This document shows, one piece after another, positions 26,679 through 36,124 of a DNA stretch of 64,000 nt. Source of the DNA: Blastococcus tunisiensis (GTDB lineage Bacteria > Actinomycetota > Actinomycetes > Mycobacteriales > Geodermatophilaceae); the NCBI RefSeq assembly GCF_900112815.1, contig NZ_FOND01000021.1, forward strand, positions 1-64,000, given 5' to 3'. The translations under genes were made by a program, and so were the position numbers. Below the pieces are notes generated by a model. It made no database searches, was not told the origin of the DNA, and was given only the letters and a program-made list of their open reading frames with translations. The number at the start of each line of letters is the position of its first letter. Position 1 is the stretch's first letter.

Positions 26679-27473
26679 TCAGACGCGGATCAGCAGCTCG
26701 CCGTGCAGCATGCCGAGCCAGCCGTCGTCGGACTCCGCCCAGCGCAGCCAGGCGGCGGCGATCTCCGCCAGCTCCGCCGGCGTCGCCAGGCCGTAGGCCA
26801 CCGCCTGGTCGGCGAACGCCGACGACGTCGCCCGCCCGGCCCAGGAGCGGCCCCACCACCGCCGCTCCTCGGGCGAGGCGTAGCAGTAGGTGCCCGCGCT
26901 GGCGGTGATGTCGCGCAGCCCCGCCGCGTGCGCCCAGGACAGCAGCCGCCGTCCGGCGTCGGGCTCGGCCCCGTTGGCCCGGGCGACGCGGGAGTAGAGG
27001 TCCAGCCACCGCTCCAGGCCAGGGTCCGCCGGGAACCAGGTGGTGGCCGCGTAGTCGACGTCCCGGACGGCGACGAGCCCGCCCGGACGGCAGACGCGGG
27101 CCATCTCGCGCAGCGCCGCGACCGGGTCGGTGAGGTGCTGCAGCACCTGGTGGGCGTGCACGACGTCGACGGAGCCGTCGGCCGCGTCGAGCGCGTACAC
27201 GTCCCCGACCGCGAAGGAGACCGCCACCCCGGCGCCGGCGGCCGCCGCCCGCGCCTCGGCCAGCGGCTCGGCCGACACGTCGATGCCCAGCACCCGCCCG
27301 GGGGCGACCCGCGCGGCGAGGTCGACGGTGATCGTGCCGGGCCCGCAGCCGACGTCGAGCAGGTCCAGTCCCGGGCGCAGGTGCGGGAGCAGGTACCCGG
27401 CCGAGTTCTCCGCGGTGCGCCACCGGTGCGACTGCAGGACGGGCTCGGCGTGCCCGTGGGTGTAGGTGTCCAC
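26679..27473 (-). CDS. Class I SAM-dependent methyltransferase
   Basis: A 264-residue methyltransferase. Motif I LLDVGCGPGTITVDLA is at about 39-54, GIDVSAEPLAEARA is the acidic loop, and VDVVHAHQVLQHLTDPVAALREMARVCRPGG is the UbiE-like post-motif region. It is similar to the Methyltransf_11/25 group, whose targets range from quinones to small metabolites. GTG 27473 is chosen because AGGA lies 7 nt upstream; the open frame continues far upstream as an antisense artefact. It is convergent with the FUSC pair and lies 26 bp after glpD on the same strand. Confidence 0.88.
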   Translation of the reverse strand: MDTYTHGHAEPVLQSHRWRTAENSAGYLLPHLRPGLDLLDVGCGPGTITVDLAARVAPGRVLGIDVSAEPLAEARAAAAGAGVAVSFAVGDVYALDAADGSVDVVHAHQVLQHLTDPVAALREMARVCRPGGLVAVRDVDYAATTWFPADPGLERWLDLYSRVARANGAEPDAGRRLLSWAHAAGLRDITASAGTYCYASPEERRWWGRSWAGRATSSAFADQAVAYGLATPAELAEIAAAWLRWAESDDGWLGMLHGELLIRV

Positions 27474-27499
27474 GCCCCGATCCTGCACCCGGCGTCCCG

Positions 27500-29050
27500 T
27501 CAGATGGAATGCCCATCCCGTCCAGTGGGATAAGCCTCCTCGGCGAGCACCCGCTCGGCCACCGGCACGGCGCGCTCCCGATCGGCGGGGACCAGCCCGA
27601 TCCGGGTGCGCCGGTCGAGCAGGTCGGCGACGGTGCGCGCCGCCTCGTAGCGGACCGCGAAGCGGAGCTCCCCCTCCGTCTCGGGCCGGCCGGCCACCAC
27701 GACGGCGGTGCCCAGCGCCTCCACGGCCGGGGCCTCCGTGCCGTACCGGGTCACCAGCCGCCCCGGTGCGGCCACCCGCTCCAGCGCCGGCCGCGGCGCC
27801 GCGCCGACCAGCGGCAGCCGGGACGTGACCGACCGCCGGGCGCCCCGGCCCAGCCGGGCCACCACGGCGTCCACCGCCTCCTCGGCCATCGCGCGGTAGG
27901 TGGTCAGCTTGCCGCCGACGACGGAGAGGACCGGTCCGTCCCACTGCAGCAGGTGCCGGCGCGAGAGGTCGGCGGTCGAGTCCCCCGGGCCCGCCCCGGC
28001 GGACATCGGCAGCACCAGCGGCCGGTATCCCGCGTAGGCGCCGACCACGTCGTCCCCGGTCAGCGGCGCCGCCAGCACTTGGTTCACCGTCTCGAGCAGC
28101 TGGGCCACCTCGGCGTCGCTCGGCGTCGCGTCGTCGTCGGGCACCTGGCCCTCGACCGGCTCGTCGGTGATCCCGAGGTAGACCCGCCCGTCGGCCTGCG
28201 GCAGCGCGAACACGTACCGCGACCGCGACCCGGGGATCGGCACGGTGAGCGCCGCCGTCGGCGACCCGAGCGCGGATCCCGGCACCACCAGGTGCGAGCC
28301 GCGCGAGGGCACCAGCCGGATCGACGGCGCCAGCGCCTGCGCCCACACCCCCGCGGCGTTCACCACGGCCCCGGCCCGCAGCGCGAACGCTTCCGCGCCG
28401 GCCCGCACGTGCACGTCGGCACCGTCCACCGCCGTCGCGGTGGCGCCGGTCAGGACCCGCGCCCCGTACGCGGCCGCCGTCCGGGCCAGGGCCACGACCA
28501 GCCGGGCGTCGTCCACCAGCTGCCCGTCCCAGAAGACGACGCCGCCGCGCCCGGCGCGGACACCCGGCACCAGCCGCGAGACCTCGTCGGACCCGACCCG
28601 CCGGGTGCCGGGCAGCGACCCGCGGCCGCCGCGCACCGACAGCCGGACGGCGTCCCCCAGCCGGCCGCCCGCGGCGGCCAGCGCGGTGACGTCCCGGCCG
28701 GCGACGTCCGGGACGAGGAACGGCAGCCGCCGCACCAGGTGCGGCGCGGTCGCGCCCATGAGGACGGCGCGCTCCCGGGCGCTCTCCCGGGCCAGGCCGA
28801 GCTCGCCGTGCGCCAGGTAGCGCAGCCCGCCGTGGACCAGCTTGGACGACCACCGGCTGGTGCCCGCCGCGAGGTCGGTGCGCTCGAGCAGGACGACCGA
28901 CAGGCCCCGGCTCGCGGCGTCCAGCGCCACCCCCGCACCGGTCACGCCGCCACCGACGACGACGACGTCCACGGTCGCGCCGGCCAGCTCCGCGAGATCG
29001 CGCGCCCGGCGAGCCGGCGAGAGGGCTCCAGGCAGGGACGACGTCACCAT
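27500..29050 (-). CDS. glpD: Glycerol-3-phosphate dehydrogenase, FAD-dependent
   Basis: A 516-residue flavoprotein. The FAD-binding motif is DVVVVGGGVTGAGVALDAASRGLSVVLLE (about 32-60), followed by GTSRWSSKLVHGGLRYL and a C-terminal helical domain. GKLTTYRAMAEEAVD is the conserved GlpD motif. It oxidises glycerol-3-phosphate to dihydroxyacetone phosphate at the membrane and passes electrons to quinone. ATG 29050 follows GGAG by seven bases. It is divergent, with a 35-bp gap, from an AGPS-like flavoenzyme whose typical substrate derives from DHAP. Confidence 0.95.
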   Translation of the reverse strand: MVTSSLPGALSPARRARDLAELAGATVDVVVVGGGVTGAGVALDAASRGLSVVLLERTDLAAGTSRWSSKLVHGGLRYLAHGELGLARESARERAVLMGATAPHLVRRLPFLVPDVAGRDVTALAAAGGRLGDAVRLSVRGGRGSLPGTRRVGSDEVSRLVPGVRAGRGGVVFWDGQLVDDARLVVALARTAAAYGARVLTGATATAVDGADVHVRAGAEAFALRAGAVVNAAGVWAQALAPSIRLVPSRGSHLVVPGSALGSPTAALTVPIPGSRSRYVFALPQADGRVYLGITDEPVEGQVPDDDATPSDAEVAQLLETVNQVLAAPLTGDDVVGAYAGYRPLVLPMSAGAGPGDSTADLSRRHLLQWDGPVLSVVGGKLTTYRAMAEEAVDAVVARLGRGARRSVTSRLPLVGAAPRPALERVAAPGRLVTRYGTEAPAVEALGTAVVVAGRPETEGELRFAVRYEAARTVADLLDRRTRIGLVPADRERAVPVAERVLAEEAYPTGRDGHSI

Positions 29051-29085
29051 GATCGCTCCGGCGGCAGCACCGGCAGACTGTACCG

Positions 29086-30744
29086 GTGGCAACGCAGCCG
29101 GAACTGACGATCCAGGGCTGGGGACCGCCGTCCCCCGCCGCGGCACCGCGCGACGGGGACCTGGGCGGCACGCTGCCCAGGGCGGCCCGCCGCTACCTGA
29201 GCGGCGAGCTGGGCTGGACCCCGCGGGCGACCCCGCCGGTCGCCGTCGACGAGATCGACCTGGCGCCCTCCCGGCTCGCCGAGGACGTGCGCGCCCGGCT
29301 GGTCGAGCTGCTCGGCGCCGACAACGTCCGCACCGACCGGGAGTCGCGGCTGCGGCGGGCCGGGGGGAAGAGCTACCTGGACCTCCTCCGCCGCCGCGGC
29401 GGGAACGCCTCCGACGCCCCGGACGCCGTCGTCCTCCCCGGGACGACCGAGGAGACGGCGGCGCTGCTGGCCACCTGCAGCGAGCAGGGCGTCGTCGTCA
29501 TCCCGTTCGGCGGGGGCACCAGCGTCGTCGGCGGCCTCGCCGGCGTCGACCCCGACGACCGCCCCTCGATCGCCGTCGACCTGTCCCGCATGTCGTCGGT
29601 GCAGTCCCTCGACGTGCCCTCCTCGCTGGTCACCGTCGGCCCCGGCATGCGCGGCCCCGCACTGGAGCAGGAGCTGGGCCGGGCCGGCCTGACCCTCGGG
29701 CACCTGCCGCAGAGCTGGGAGTTCGCCACGCTCGGGGGGTACGCCGCCACCCGCTCGGCCGGGCAGAACTCCACCGGCGTCGGCCGCTTCGACGAGCTCG
29801 TCACCGGGCTGACGCTGGCCACCCCCTCCGGGGTCCTGGAGCTGGGCCATCCCCCGGCGACGGCGGCCGGGCCCGACCTGCTGGGCCTGGCGCTCGGGTC
29901 GGAGGGGACGCTCGGCATCATCACCGAGCTGACGCTGCGGGTCCGCCCGGTGCCGGCGACCTCGGCCTACGAGGGGTGGTCGTTCCGCTCCTGGGCCACC
30001 GGGCTGGCCGCTCTGCAGCAGCTCTCCCGCCACGACCTGCTGCCCGACGTCGTCCGGCTGTCGGACTCCGACGAGACGCGGGCCAACCTGCTGATGGCCT
30101 CCGGTGCGGGGGCGAGGGCGCTGCGGGCCGGCCTGCGGGTCCGCGGGCACGGCGACGGCTGCCTGCTCGTGCTCGGCTGGGAGGGGCTGCCCTCGATGGT
30201 GCAGGCGCGGACGAAGGCGGCCGCCTCCGTGCTGCGCGACGGCGGGGCGATCCGGCTCGGCCGCACCGTCGCCGAGTCGTGGAAGAAGAACCGGTTCGCC
30301 GGCCCCTACCTGCGCGACCGGCTCATGGACGGCGGGCTGCTGGTCGAGACCCTGGAGACGGCGGCCACCTGGTCGGCGCTGCCCACCGTGTACGACGCCG
30401 TCCGCCGGGCCCTGCGCGGTTCGCTGACCCGCGACGGTCGCCGTCCGCTGCTGATGAGCCACCTCTCGCACGCCTACCCGACCGGTGGCTCGCTGTACGT
30501 GACGGTGCTGGCCGACCGCGACGACGACCTGCCCCTGCAGCAGTGGCTGACGGCCAAGCGGGCCGCGACCGACGCCCTGCTGGCCGCGGGCGGCACGCTC
30601 ACCCACCACCACGCCGTCGGCGCCGACCACCGCCCGTGGATGGAGCGCGAGGTCGGGCCGCTCGGGGTGGAGGTGCTGCGGGCGGTCAAGGAGCGACTGG
30701 ACCCCCGGGGCATCTGCAACCCCGGCGTCCTGCTCCCCGACTGA
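29086..30744 (+). CDS. FAD-binding oxidase, alkyldihydroxyacetonephosphate synthase-like
   Basis: A 552-residue vanillyl-alcohol-oxidase/GlcD superfamily flavoenzyme. The FAD domain (PCMH type) is at about 115-290 with VVIPFGGGTSVVGGL and QSWEFATLGGYAATRSAGQNSTGVGRFDELV. The C-terminal domain includes LSHAYPTGGSLYVTVLA and HHHAVGADHRPWMEREVG. These last two resemble AGPS, where a His-rich loop lies at the active site. Actinobacterial relatives are annotated either as AGPS or D-lactate-type oxidases. The glpD neighbour favours a glycerolipid or G3P role, but this is inference. Start GTG 29086. Confidence 0.88.
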   Translation: MATQPELTIQGWGPPSPAAAPRDGDLGGTLPRAARRYLSGELGWTPRATPPVAVDEIDLAPSRLAEDVRARLVELLGADNVRTDRESRLRRAGGKSYLDLLRRRGGNASDAPDAVVLPGTTEETAALLATCSEQGVVVIPFGGGTSVVGGLAGVDPDDRPSIAVDLSRMSSVQSLDVPSSLVTVGPGMRGPALEQELGRAGLTLGHLPQSWEFATLGGYAATRSAGQNSTGVGRFDELVTGLTLATPSGVLELGHPPATAAGPDLLGLALGSEGTLGIITELTLRVRPVPATSAYEGWSFRSWATGLAALQQLSRHDLLPDVVRLSDSDETRANLLMASGAGARALRAGLRVRGHGDGCLLVLGWEGLPSMVQARTKAAASVLRDGGAIRLGRTVAESWKKNRFAGPYLRDRLMDGGLLVETLETAATWSALPTVYDAVRRALRGSLTRDGRRPLLMSHLSHAYPTGGSLYVTVLADRDDDLPLQQWLTAKRAATDALLAAGGTLTHHHAVGADHRPWMEREVGPLGVEVLRAVKERLDPRGICNPGVLLPD

Positions 30745-30803
30745 GCACCCTGCGCCGCGGACCGGGGTCAGGGGTCCGCGGCGCCGACGGCCCCGCTACG
30801 CCA

Positions 30804-30864
30804 TGATCAGGGGACCTGATCCCGGAGCGTCCTCCCTCACGTCCTGCGGTGAGGGAGGACGCTC
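30804..30864. repeat. Repeat family A, copy 2
   Basis: The 16-bp perfect hairpin GAGCGTCCTCCCTCAC (30825-30840) / 30849-30864 lies between convergent genes. GATCAGGGGACCTGATC, the TGATCAGG-type palindrome, precedes it at 30804-30820. A second GATGATCAGGGTGGCTGATCG stretch follows to about 30885. The order is therefore mirrored compared with copy 1. Terminator use for both genes is likely. Confidence 0.7.
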
Positions 30865-30894
30865 GATGATCAGGGTGGCTGATCGTGGACGGGC

Positions 30895-32334
30895 TCAGAT
30901 GGCGTGGCCGAACGTGAAGATCCCGGCCGGGTCGACGGCGGCCTTCACCGCGCGCAGTCGGGTCAGGGTCTCCGGCGGGTAGGCCGCACGGACCTCCCCC
31001 GGGCCGGACACGTCACCCAGGAAGTTGATCATCGTCTCCGCGGCCCGCCACGGCGCCAGCGCCCCGACGACCCCGCCCACGACGGCCGGCACGACCTGCG
31101 CCAGCTCCGGCACGCCCGGGCCGATCACGTACACCGCGAACGCCCCGCTCCGGCCGGGGACGGCGTTCGGCACCGCCGCCGGCCGGCCGAGCGCGCCCCC
31201 CATGAGCCGGATCTCCACCATGATCACCGGGACGTCGAGCTGCGGCCCGGCCGCCGCCAGCAGCGCGTCCACCGCCTCCTCGGTCAGGTCGGTGAGCAGC
31301 AGGCCCTTCTCGAAGGCCGGCATCGGGTCGACCGGGTCCATGTGGATGCTGTCCATCTCCGTCGTCCGGATGGGGCCGACGTAGCCGAGCACGATCCGCC
31401 CGGCCTCCTTCATCGGCGCGAGCAGCCGCTCGGCCTCGGCCTCGTCGGGGCCGGCGGAGGCGAACCGCAGGTGGACGACGGTCTGCCCGCGCAGCGGGGG
31501 CGGGAGGAACTCCAGGTCCGGCAGCCGCAGCAGCGCGATCGAGCTGCTGATGTGCTCGGGCAGCATCGGCGCCCACTGGCGGAACCGGTGCAGCAGCGCC
31601 GGGGCGTCGTCGCCGGCGAAGAAGATGCCGCCGGCGTACAGCCCGGTGACCGGCACCAGCTCGATCTCCAGCGCCGTCACGATGCCGAGGTTGCCCTTGC
31701 CGCCGCGGACGGCCCAGAAGAGCTCGGGCTCGGCGTCGGCGGTGAGGCGGCGCAGCCGGCCGTCGGCGGTCACGATCTCCACGGCGTGGACGTGGTCGGC
31801 GGCGAACCCGTACTGCCGGCCGAGCGACCCCATGCCGCCGCCGAGGGTGTAGCCGACCACGCCGACGTCGGACGACGAGCCGCACAGCCCGGCGAGGCCG
31901 AACTCGGCGGCCGCCTCCAGCACCCGGGCCCACTTCACACCGGCCTCGACGCGGGCCGTGCGCCGCTCGGGATCGATCTGCACCCCCTGCATCCGGCGGG
32001 TGGTGACCATCAGCGACCCCGCGGCGTTGCGGACCGGGCCGTGGCCGGTGGCCTGGACGGCGACGCGCAGGTCGTGCGCGACGGCCCAGGAGACGGCGGC
32101 GGCGACGTCGGCGGCGCAGGTGGCGCCCACGGCGACGGCGGGGGTGTGCTGCACGGCGACGTTCCAGGTGGCGACCTCGGCGGCCAGGCCGTCGTCGCCG
32201 GCGACGTAGACCGGCCCGTGCACCCGGCCGCGCAGCTCGTCGACGGCGCCCGCGGGGAAGGCGGGGGCGAGGGTGGCGAGCACCGTGTCGCTCAGGACGG
32301 CGGAGGGGAGCTCGGGCTTCTCGGTGAGACTCAT
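30895..32334 (-). CDS. FAD-binding oxidoreductase with BBE domain
   Basis: A 479-residue berberine-bridge-enzyme-like flavoprotein. The FAD domain shows VAVQATGHGPV (a His that can bind flavin covalently), CGSSSDVGVVGYTLGGGMGSLGRQYGFAADHV and FWAVRGGKGNLGIVTALEIEL. The C-terminal PAGIFTFGHAI matches the BBE motif, which ends the family. The substrate is unknown: relatives oxidise sugars, alkaloids or polyketides. ATG 32334 is chosen because the sequence upstream lacks family similarity. It is divergent from a SARP-type regulator gene. Confidence 0.9.
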   Translation of the reverse strand: MSLTEKPELPSAVLSDTVLATLAPAFPAGAVDELRGRVHGPVYVAGDDGLAAEVATWNVAVQHTPAVAVGATCAADVAAAVSWAVAHDLRVAVQATGHGPVRNAAGSLMVTTRRMQGVQIDPERRTARVEAGVKWARVLEAAAEFGLAGLCGSSSDVGVVGYTLGGGMGSLGRQYGFAADHVHAVEIVTADGRLRRLTADAEPELFWAVRGGKGNLGIVTALEIELVPVTGLYAGGIFFAGDDAPALLHRFRQWAPMLPEHISSSIALLRLPDLEFLPPPLRGQTVVHLRFASAGPDEAEAERLLAPMKEAGRIVLGYVGPIRTTEMDSIHMDPVDPMPAFEKGLLLTDLTEEAVDALLAAAGPQLDVPVIMVEIRLMGGALGRPAAVPNAVPGRSGAFAVYVIGPGVPELAQVVPAVVGGVVGALAPWRAAETMINFLGDVSGPGEVRAAYPPETLTRLRAVKAAVDPAGIFTFGHAI

Positions 32335-32524
32335 CAGGGGTATTTCCTCTTCGCGGCCGCGGCGGTGGCCGCGGATCGGGGGAGCTCGCGGCGGTGACCG
32401 CGCAGCCGGTTCGGACGCAGGACAGAGTTCCGGCGGCCGCTTGGCGGATACTTGGACCCGACTTGCAGCGCACCGCACGAGAAGGGGTGCCGGCCGGGCA
32501 CGGCGGCTGGGAACATCCCGGCTC

Positions 32525-35500
32525 GTGCGCTTCCGCGTGCTCGGCCCGCTCGAGGTCACCGGTCCCGACGGCCGTCCGCTGGACGTCGGCGGCGCGAAGC
32601 CGCGCGCGCTCCTCACCCTGCTGCTGGCCGAGGCCGGCCGGGTGGTCGGGATCGACCGCATCGTCGACGCACTCTGGGGCGAGGACCCGCCGGCCACCGC
32701 CACCGGCACCCTGCAGGCCTACGTCTCCCACCTGCGGCGGGTCCTCGAGCCCGAGCGCGGGCCGCGCGAGGCGCCGACCGTGCTGCTCACCCGCCCGCCC
32801 GGCTACCTGCTGCGGGCCGACCCGGCCGACCTGGACCTGCTCCGGTTCGCCCGGCTGGTCGACGACGGCGACCGGGCGGTCGGGGCCGGCGACGGCGCCG
32901 CGGGCATCGCCCTGCTCGACGAGGCGCTCGGGCTGTGGCGCGGCGACCCCTTCCCGGAGCTCGGGGAGCTGCCGGCCGCGGCGACCGACCGGCTGCGGCT
33001 CACCGAGCTGCACGTGCGGGCCCGGGAACGGCGCTGCGACGCCCTGCTGGCGGCGGGCCGCGCCGAGGCCGCCGTCCCGGACCTCCAGCGACTCGTCGCC
33101 GAGCACCCGCTGCGCGAGCGGCTCTGGGCCCGCCTGGTCACCGCGCTCTACGCGGCCGACCGGCAGGCCGACGCGCTCGACGCCCTCCGCCGGTGCGCCG
33201 GGCTGCTGCGGCACGAGCTGGGCATCGACCCGGGGCCCGAGCTGCGCGACCTGGAGCGGGCCGTGCTGCGCCAGGACGCGACGCTGCTGGACCGGGTGCC
33301 GCGCCCGGTCCTCCCGACCGCCCCGGCCCCGGCCCCGGTGATGACCGCCGGCGCCGAGCTCCTGGTCGGCCGGCGGAGCGAGCTCGCGCGGCTGCAGGCG
33401 GTCGCCGGGCAGGTGAGCGCCGGGCACCCGGCCGTCGTCGTCCTCGAGGGCGAGGCCGGGATCGGCAAGACCCGGCTGGCCGAGGCCGCCGCTGCGGCGG
33501 CGCGGGCCGCCGGCTGGACGGTGGCGTGGAGCCGATGCGCCGACGACACCGGCGCGCCGGCGCTGTGGCCCTGGCGGCAGGTGCTCGAGCAGCTGGGGCA
33601 GGACGAGCTCGCCCTCCAGCTCAGGGCCGGGGACGACGACCCCGATGCCGCCCGGTTCGACCTGTTCCAGGACCTGCGGACCCGGCTGCGGACGGCGGCC
33701 GGCCCGGCGCCGGTGCTGGTCGTGCTGGACGACCTGCAGGGCGCCGACACCACCTCGGTGCAGCTGCTCGGGCTCCTGGCCCGCCACCTCCCCCGCGCGC
33801 CGGTGCTCCTGCTGGTGACGGCCCGCACCGTGGGCGAGCAGCTGCCCGAGGCGGTCACGGACTGCCTGGCCCGGCTGGCCCGGGAGCCCGCCGCCACCTG
33901 CCTGCGGTTGGCCGGGCTGGACGCCGACGACGTCGCGGCGCTGCTGGACACCCAGCCCGGCGCCCGCGGCGACCGCGCGCTGGCCTCGGCCGTGCACGAC
34001 CGCACCGGCGGCAACCCGTTCTTCGTCGTCGAGCTGTCCCGCTGGCTGGCCGGCACCCACGAGCGGCACCTGGACGCCGTCCCGGTGCCGCCGTCCGTCG
34101 GCGCGGTGCTGCGCACGCGGCTGGCCCGGCTGCCCGCGCCCACCCGTGCCGTGCTCGAGCTGTGCGCGGTCGCCGGCCGCGAGGTGAGCCTGGAGCTGCT
34201 CGAGGCGGCGCGGACGCCGGCGGAGGAGGCGCTGGACGCCCTGGACTCCGCCGTCGCGACGGGCCTGGTCGTGGAGGGGAGGCGGCCGTGGCGCTGGCGG
34301 TTCGCCCACGCGCTGGTCCAGGAGGTGCTGGTCGGCGACCTCCCCGCGCTGCGGAGGGCGCGGCTGCACGCGCGGCTGGGCGAGGCGCTGGAGCGCCGGG
34401 TTGCCCTGACCACGGACGACTCGCTGGTCGAGCGGCTGGCGCACCACTTCGTCGAGGCGCTGCCGGTCGCCGGTCCCGCGCCGGCACGGATCTACTCCAC
34501 CGCGGCGGCGCGGGCCGCCCGCGCCCGCCTGGCCCACGGCGAGGCGGCGGCGCACACCCGCCGCGCCCTGGAGCTGGTCGACCCGGCCGGACCGGACGCC
34601 GCGCGCACCCGCCACGACCTGCTGACCGCGCTGGGCAACGACCTGCTCCGCTCCGGCTCGCGGACGGAGGCCCGGGAGGTGGTGGCGCAGGCGATCGCGG
34701 GCGCCCGGCACCTGGACGACCGCGGGTGCCTCGCCGAGGCGGCGGCGGTCTGGGGGAGCGTGACGGTCTGGAACTGGCGGCCGCACGGCATGGTGGACGA
34801 CGACATGGTGGCCCTGCTCGAGGACCTCCTGGCCGGCGGGGACGTCGACGACCGCACCACTGCGCAGCTGCTCGGCACCCTCGGCGTCGAACTGGCGTTC
34901 GGCCCCGACGACCGCGGGGTGCGCGCCGCGGAGCAGGCGGTCGGGATCGCCCGCACGGCCGGCGATCCCGAGCTCCTCGGGCGGGCGCTGAACAACTTCA
35001 GCCTCGCCGTCTGGGGCCGCCCCGGCGCCGCCGAGCGGCGGCTGGCCGCCGTCGACGAGTCCCTGGCGATGGTCGGCCGCGGGCTGCCGCGGTGGACGGA
35101 GTTCGTGGCGCGGCTGCACCGGGCGGCGATCCGGCTGCACCTCACCGACCTCGCCGGTTTCGAGGCCGACCATGCGGAGGCCCGCCGGCTGGCAGTGTCG
35201 CTGAGCGGTCCGGAGGTGCGCCCGCACGTGCTGTGGCAGGCCGGCGGGCTGGCCTGGCTGCGCGGCGACGCCGCCCGCGCCGAGGAGCTGACCACCGAGG
35301 CCTACGAGCTCTACCGCCGGGTCACCCCGCACGCCCGGCACGCCTACGCGGCGCACCAGTTCACCCTGCGCCGCGCCGACGGCCGGCAGGGCGAGGTGGT
35401 GCCGCTCCTGGTGGAGACCGGCGACGAGGGCAGCCCGCTGCTGCAGGAGATGGCCGTGCTCGCCGCCGCGGAGTCCGGGGACGTCGGTGAGGCCCGGCGG

Positions 35501-35884
35501 CTGCGCACGCGGTGGGGGCGCACCCCGATCCGCGACTGGGCCAGCGACGTCGCCGTCCTGCTGCAGGCCGAGTCGGCGCTGTGGCTGGGCGACGACCCGG
35601 ACCTGACGTCGGCCGCCGAGTCGCTGCTGCCCTACCGCGGGCGCCAAGCGGTCCTCGGCACGCCGTCCCTCACGCTGGGCGCCTACGACGAGCTGCTGGG
35701 CCGGCTCGCCGAGCGCCGGGGCGATCTCGACGCGGCACGGTGCTGGTGGCGGTCGGCCCGCGAGCAGGGGGTGCTGGTCGGGTCGCCGCACCAGGTCGCG
35801 CTGGCCGACGCGCACCTGGCGCGGGTCACCGAGGTGCCGCCGCGGCAGCGCACCGTCCCGCCGATGCTCCGCGCGCCGTCCTGA
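32525..35884 (+). CDS. AfsR/SARP-family regulator with BTAD and ATPase domains
   Basis: A 1119-residue regulator. It has an OmpR-like DNA-binding domain (residues 1-95, FRVLGPLEVTGPDGRPLDVGGAKPRALLTLLL), a BTAD domain (about 100-245, ending LRHELGIDPGPELRDLERAVL) and a STAND-type ATPase (about 275-560). The ATPase has Walker A GEAGIGKT and Walker B VLVVLDDLQ. A TPR-like tail runs to the end. Such proteins activate secondary metabolism or stress genes. No biosynthetic cluster is visible nearby; the divergent BBE oxidoreductase is the obvious candidate target. GTG 32525 matches the family N terminus, but the ribosome site is weak. Confidence 0.92.
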   Translation: MRFRVLGPLEVTGPDGRPLDVGGAKPRALLTLLLAEAGRVVGIDRIVDALWGEDPPATATGTLQAYVSHLRRVLEPERGPREAPTVLLTRPPGYLLRADPADLDLLRFARLVDDGDRAVGAGDGAAGIALLDEALGLWRGDPFPELGELPAAATDRLRLTELHVRARERRCDALLAAGRAEAAVPDLQRLVAEHPLRERLWARLVTALYAADRQADALDALRRCAGLLRHELGIDPGPELRDLERAVLRQDATLLDRVPRPVLPTAPAPAPVMTAGAELLVGRRSELARLQAVAGQVSAGHPAVVVLEGEAGIGKTRLAEAAAAAARAAGWTVAWSRCADDTGAPALWPWRQVLEQLGQDELALQLRAGDDDPDAARFDLFQDLRTRLRTAAGPAPVLVVLDDLQGADTTSVQLLGLLARHLPRAPVLLLVTARTVGEQLPEAVTDCLARLAREPAATCLRLAGLDADDVAALLDTQPGARGDRALASAVHDRTGGNPFFVVELSRWLAGTHERHLDAVPVPPSVGAVLRTRLARLPAPTRAVLELCAVAGREVSLELLEAARTPAEEALDALDSAVATGLVVEGRRPWRWRFAHALVQEVLVGDLPALRRARLHARLGEALERRVALTTDDSLVERLAHHFVEALPVAGPAPARIYSTAAARAARARLAHGEAAAHTRRALELVDPAGPDAARTRHDLLTALGNDLLRSGSRTEAREVVAQAIAGARHLDDRGCLAEAAAVWGSVTVWNWRPHGMVDDDMVALLEDLLAGGDVDDRTTAQLLGTLGVELAFGPDDRGVRAAEQAVGIARTAGDPELLGRALNNFSLAVWGRPGAAERRLAAVDESLAMVGRGLPRWTEFVARLHRAAIRLHLTDLAGFEADHAEARRLAVSLSGPEVRPHVLWQAGGLAWLRGDAARAEELTTEAYELYRRVTPHARHAYAAHQFTLRRADGRQGEVVPLLVETGDEGSPLLQEMAVLAAAESGDVGEARRLRTRWGRTPIRDWASDVAVLLQAESALWLGDDPDLTSAAESLLPYRGRQAVLGTPSLTLGAYDELLGRLAERRGDLDAARCWWRSAREQGVLVGSPHQVALADAHLARVTEVPPRQRTVPPMLRAPS

Positions 35885-35917
35885 CCGCCGCCCCCACCGC
35901 GCGGTCGCCGGCCCGAC

Positions 35918-36100
35918 CGTCCTCCCCCACCGCGCGGCCGCCGTCCCGGCCGTCCTCCCCCACCGCGCGGCCGCCGTCCCGACCGTTCTCCCCCACCGCG
36001 CGGCCGCCGTCCCGACCGTCCTCCCCCACCGTGGCGCGTCCTCCCCCACCGTCTGCCGTGGGGGAGGACGCGCCATGATCAGGTGCCCCGATCATGGCGC
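35918..36100. repeat. Repeat family A, copy 3, with a 33-bp tandem array
   Basis: Units starting CGTCCTCCCCCACC begin at 35918, 35951, 35984 and 36017 (33-bp period), and again at 36037. The last unit forms a 17-bp perfect hairpin, GGCGCGTCCTCCCCCAC (36033-36049) with 36058-36074. Next, GCGCCATGATC (36070-36080) pairs with GATCATGGCGC (36090-36100). The two hairpins share five bases, so they cannot both form fully. The element sits between the convergent SARP regulator and SDR genes. Confidence 0.8.
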
Positions 36101-36124
36101 GGGCAGCCGGGCAGGGGGTGTTTC

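Noticed and set aside
31013-36076. Minus-strand frame of about 1690 codons across the BBE and SARP genes
   Set aside because: No domain pattern. It is a shadow of two real genes and reads through repeat A copy 3.
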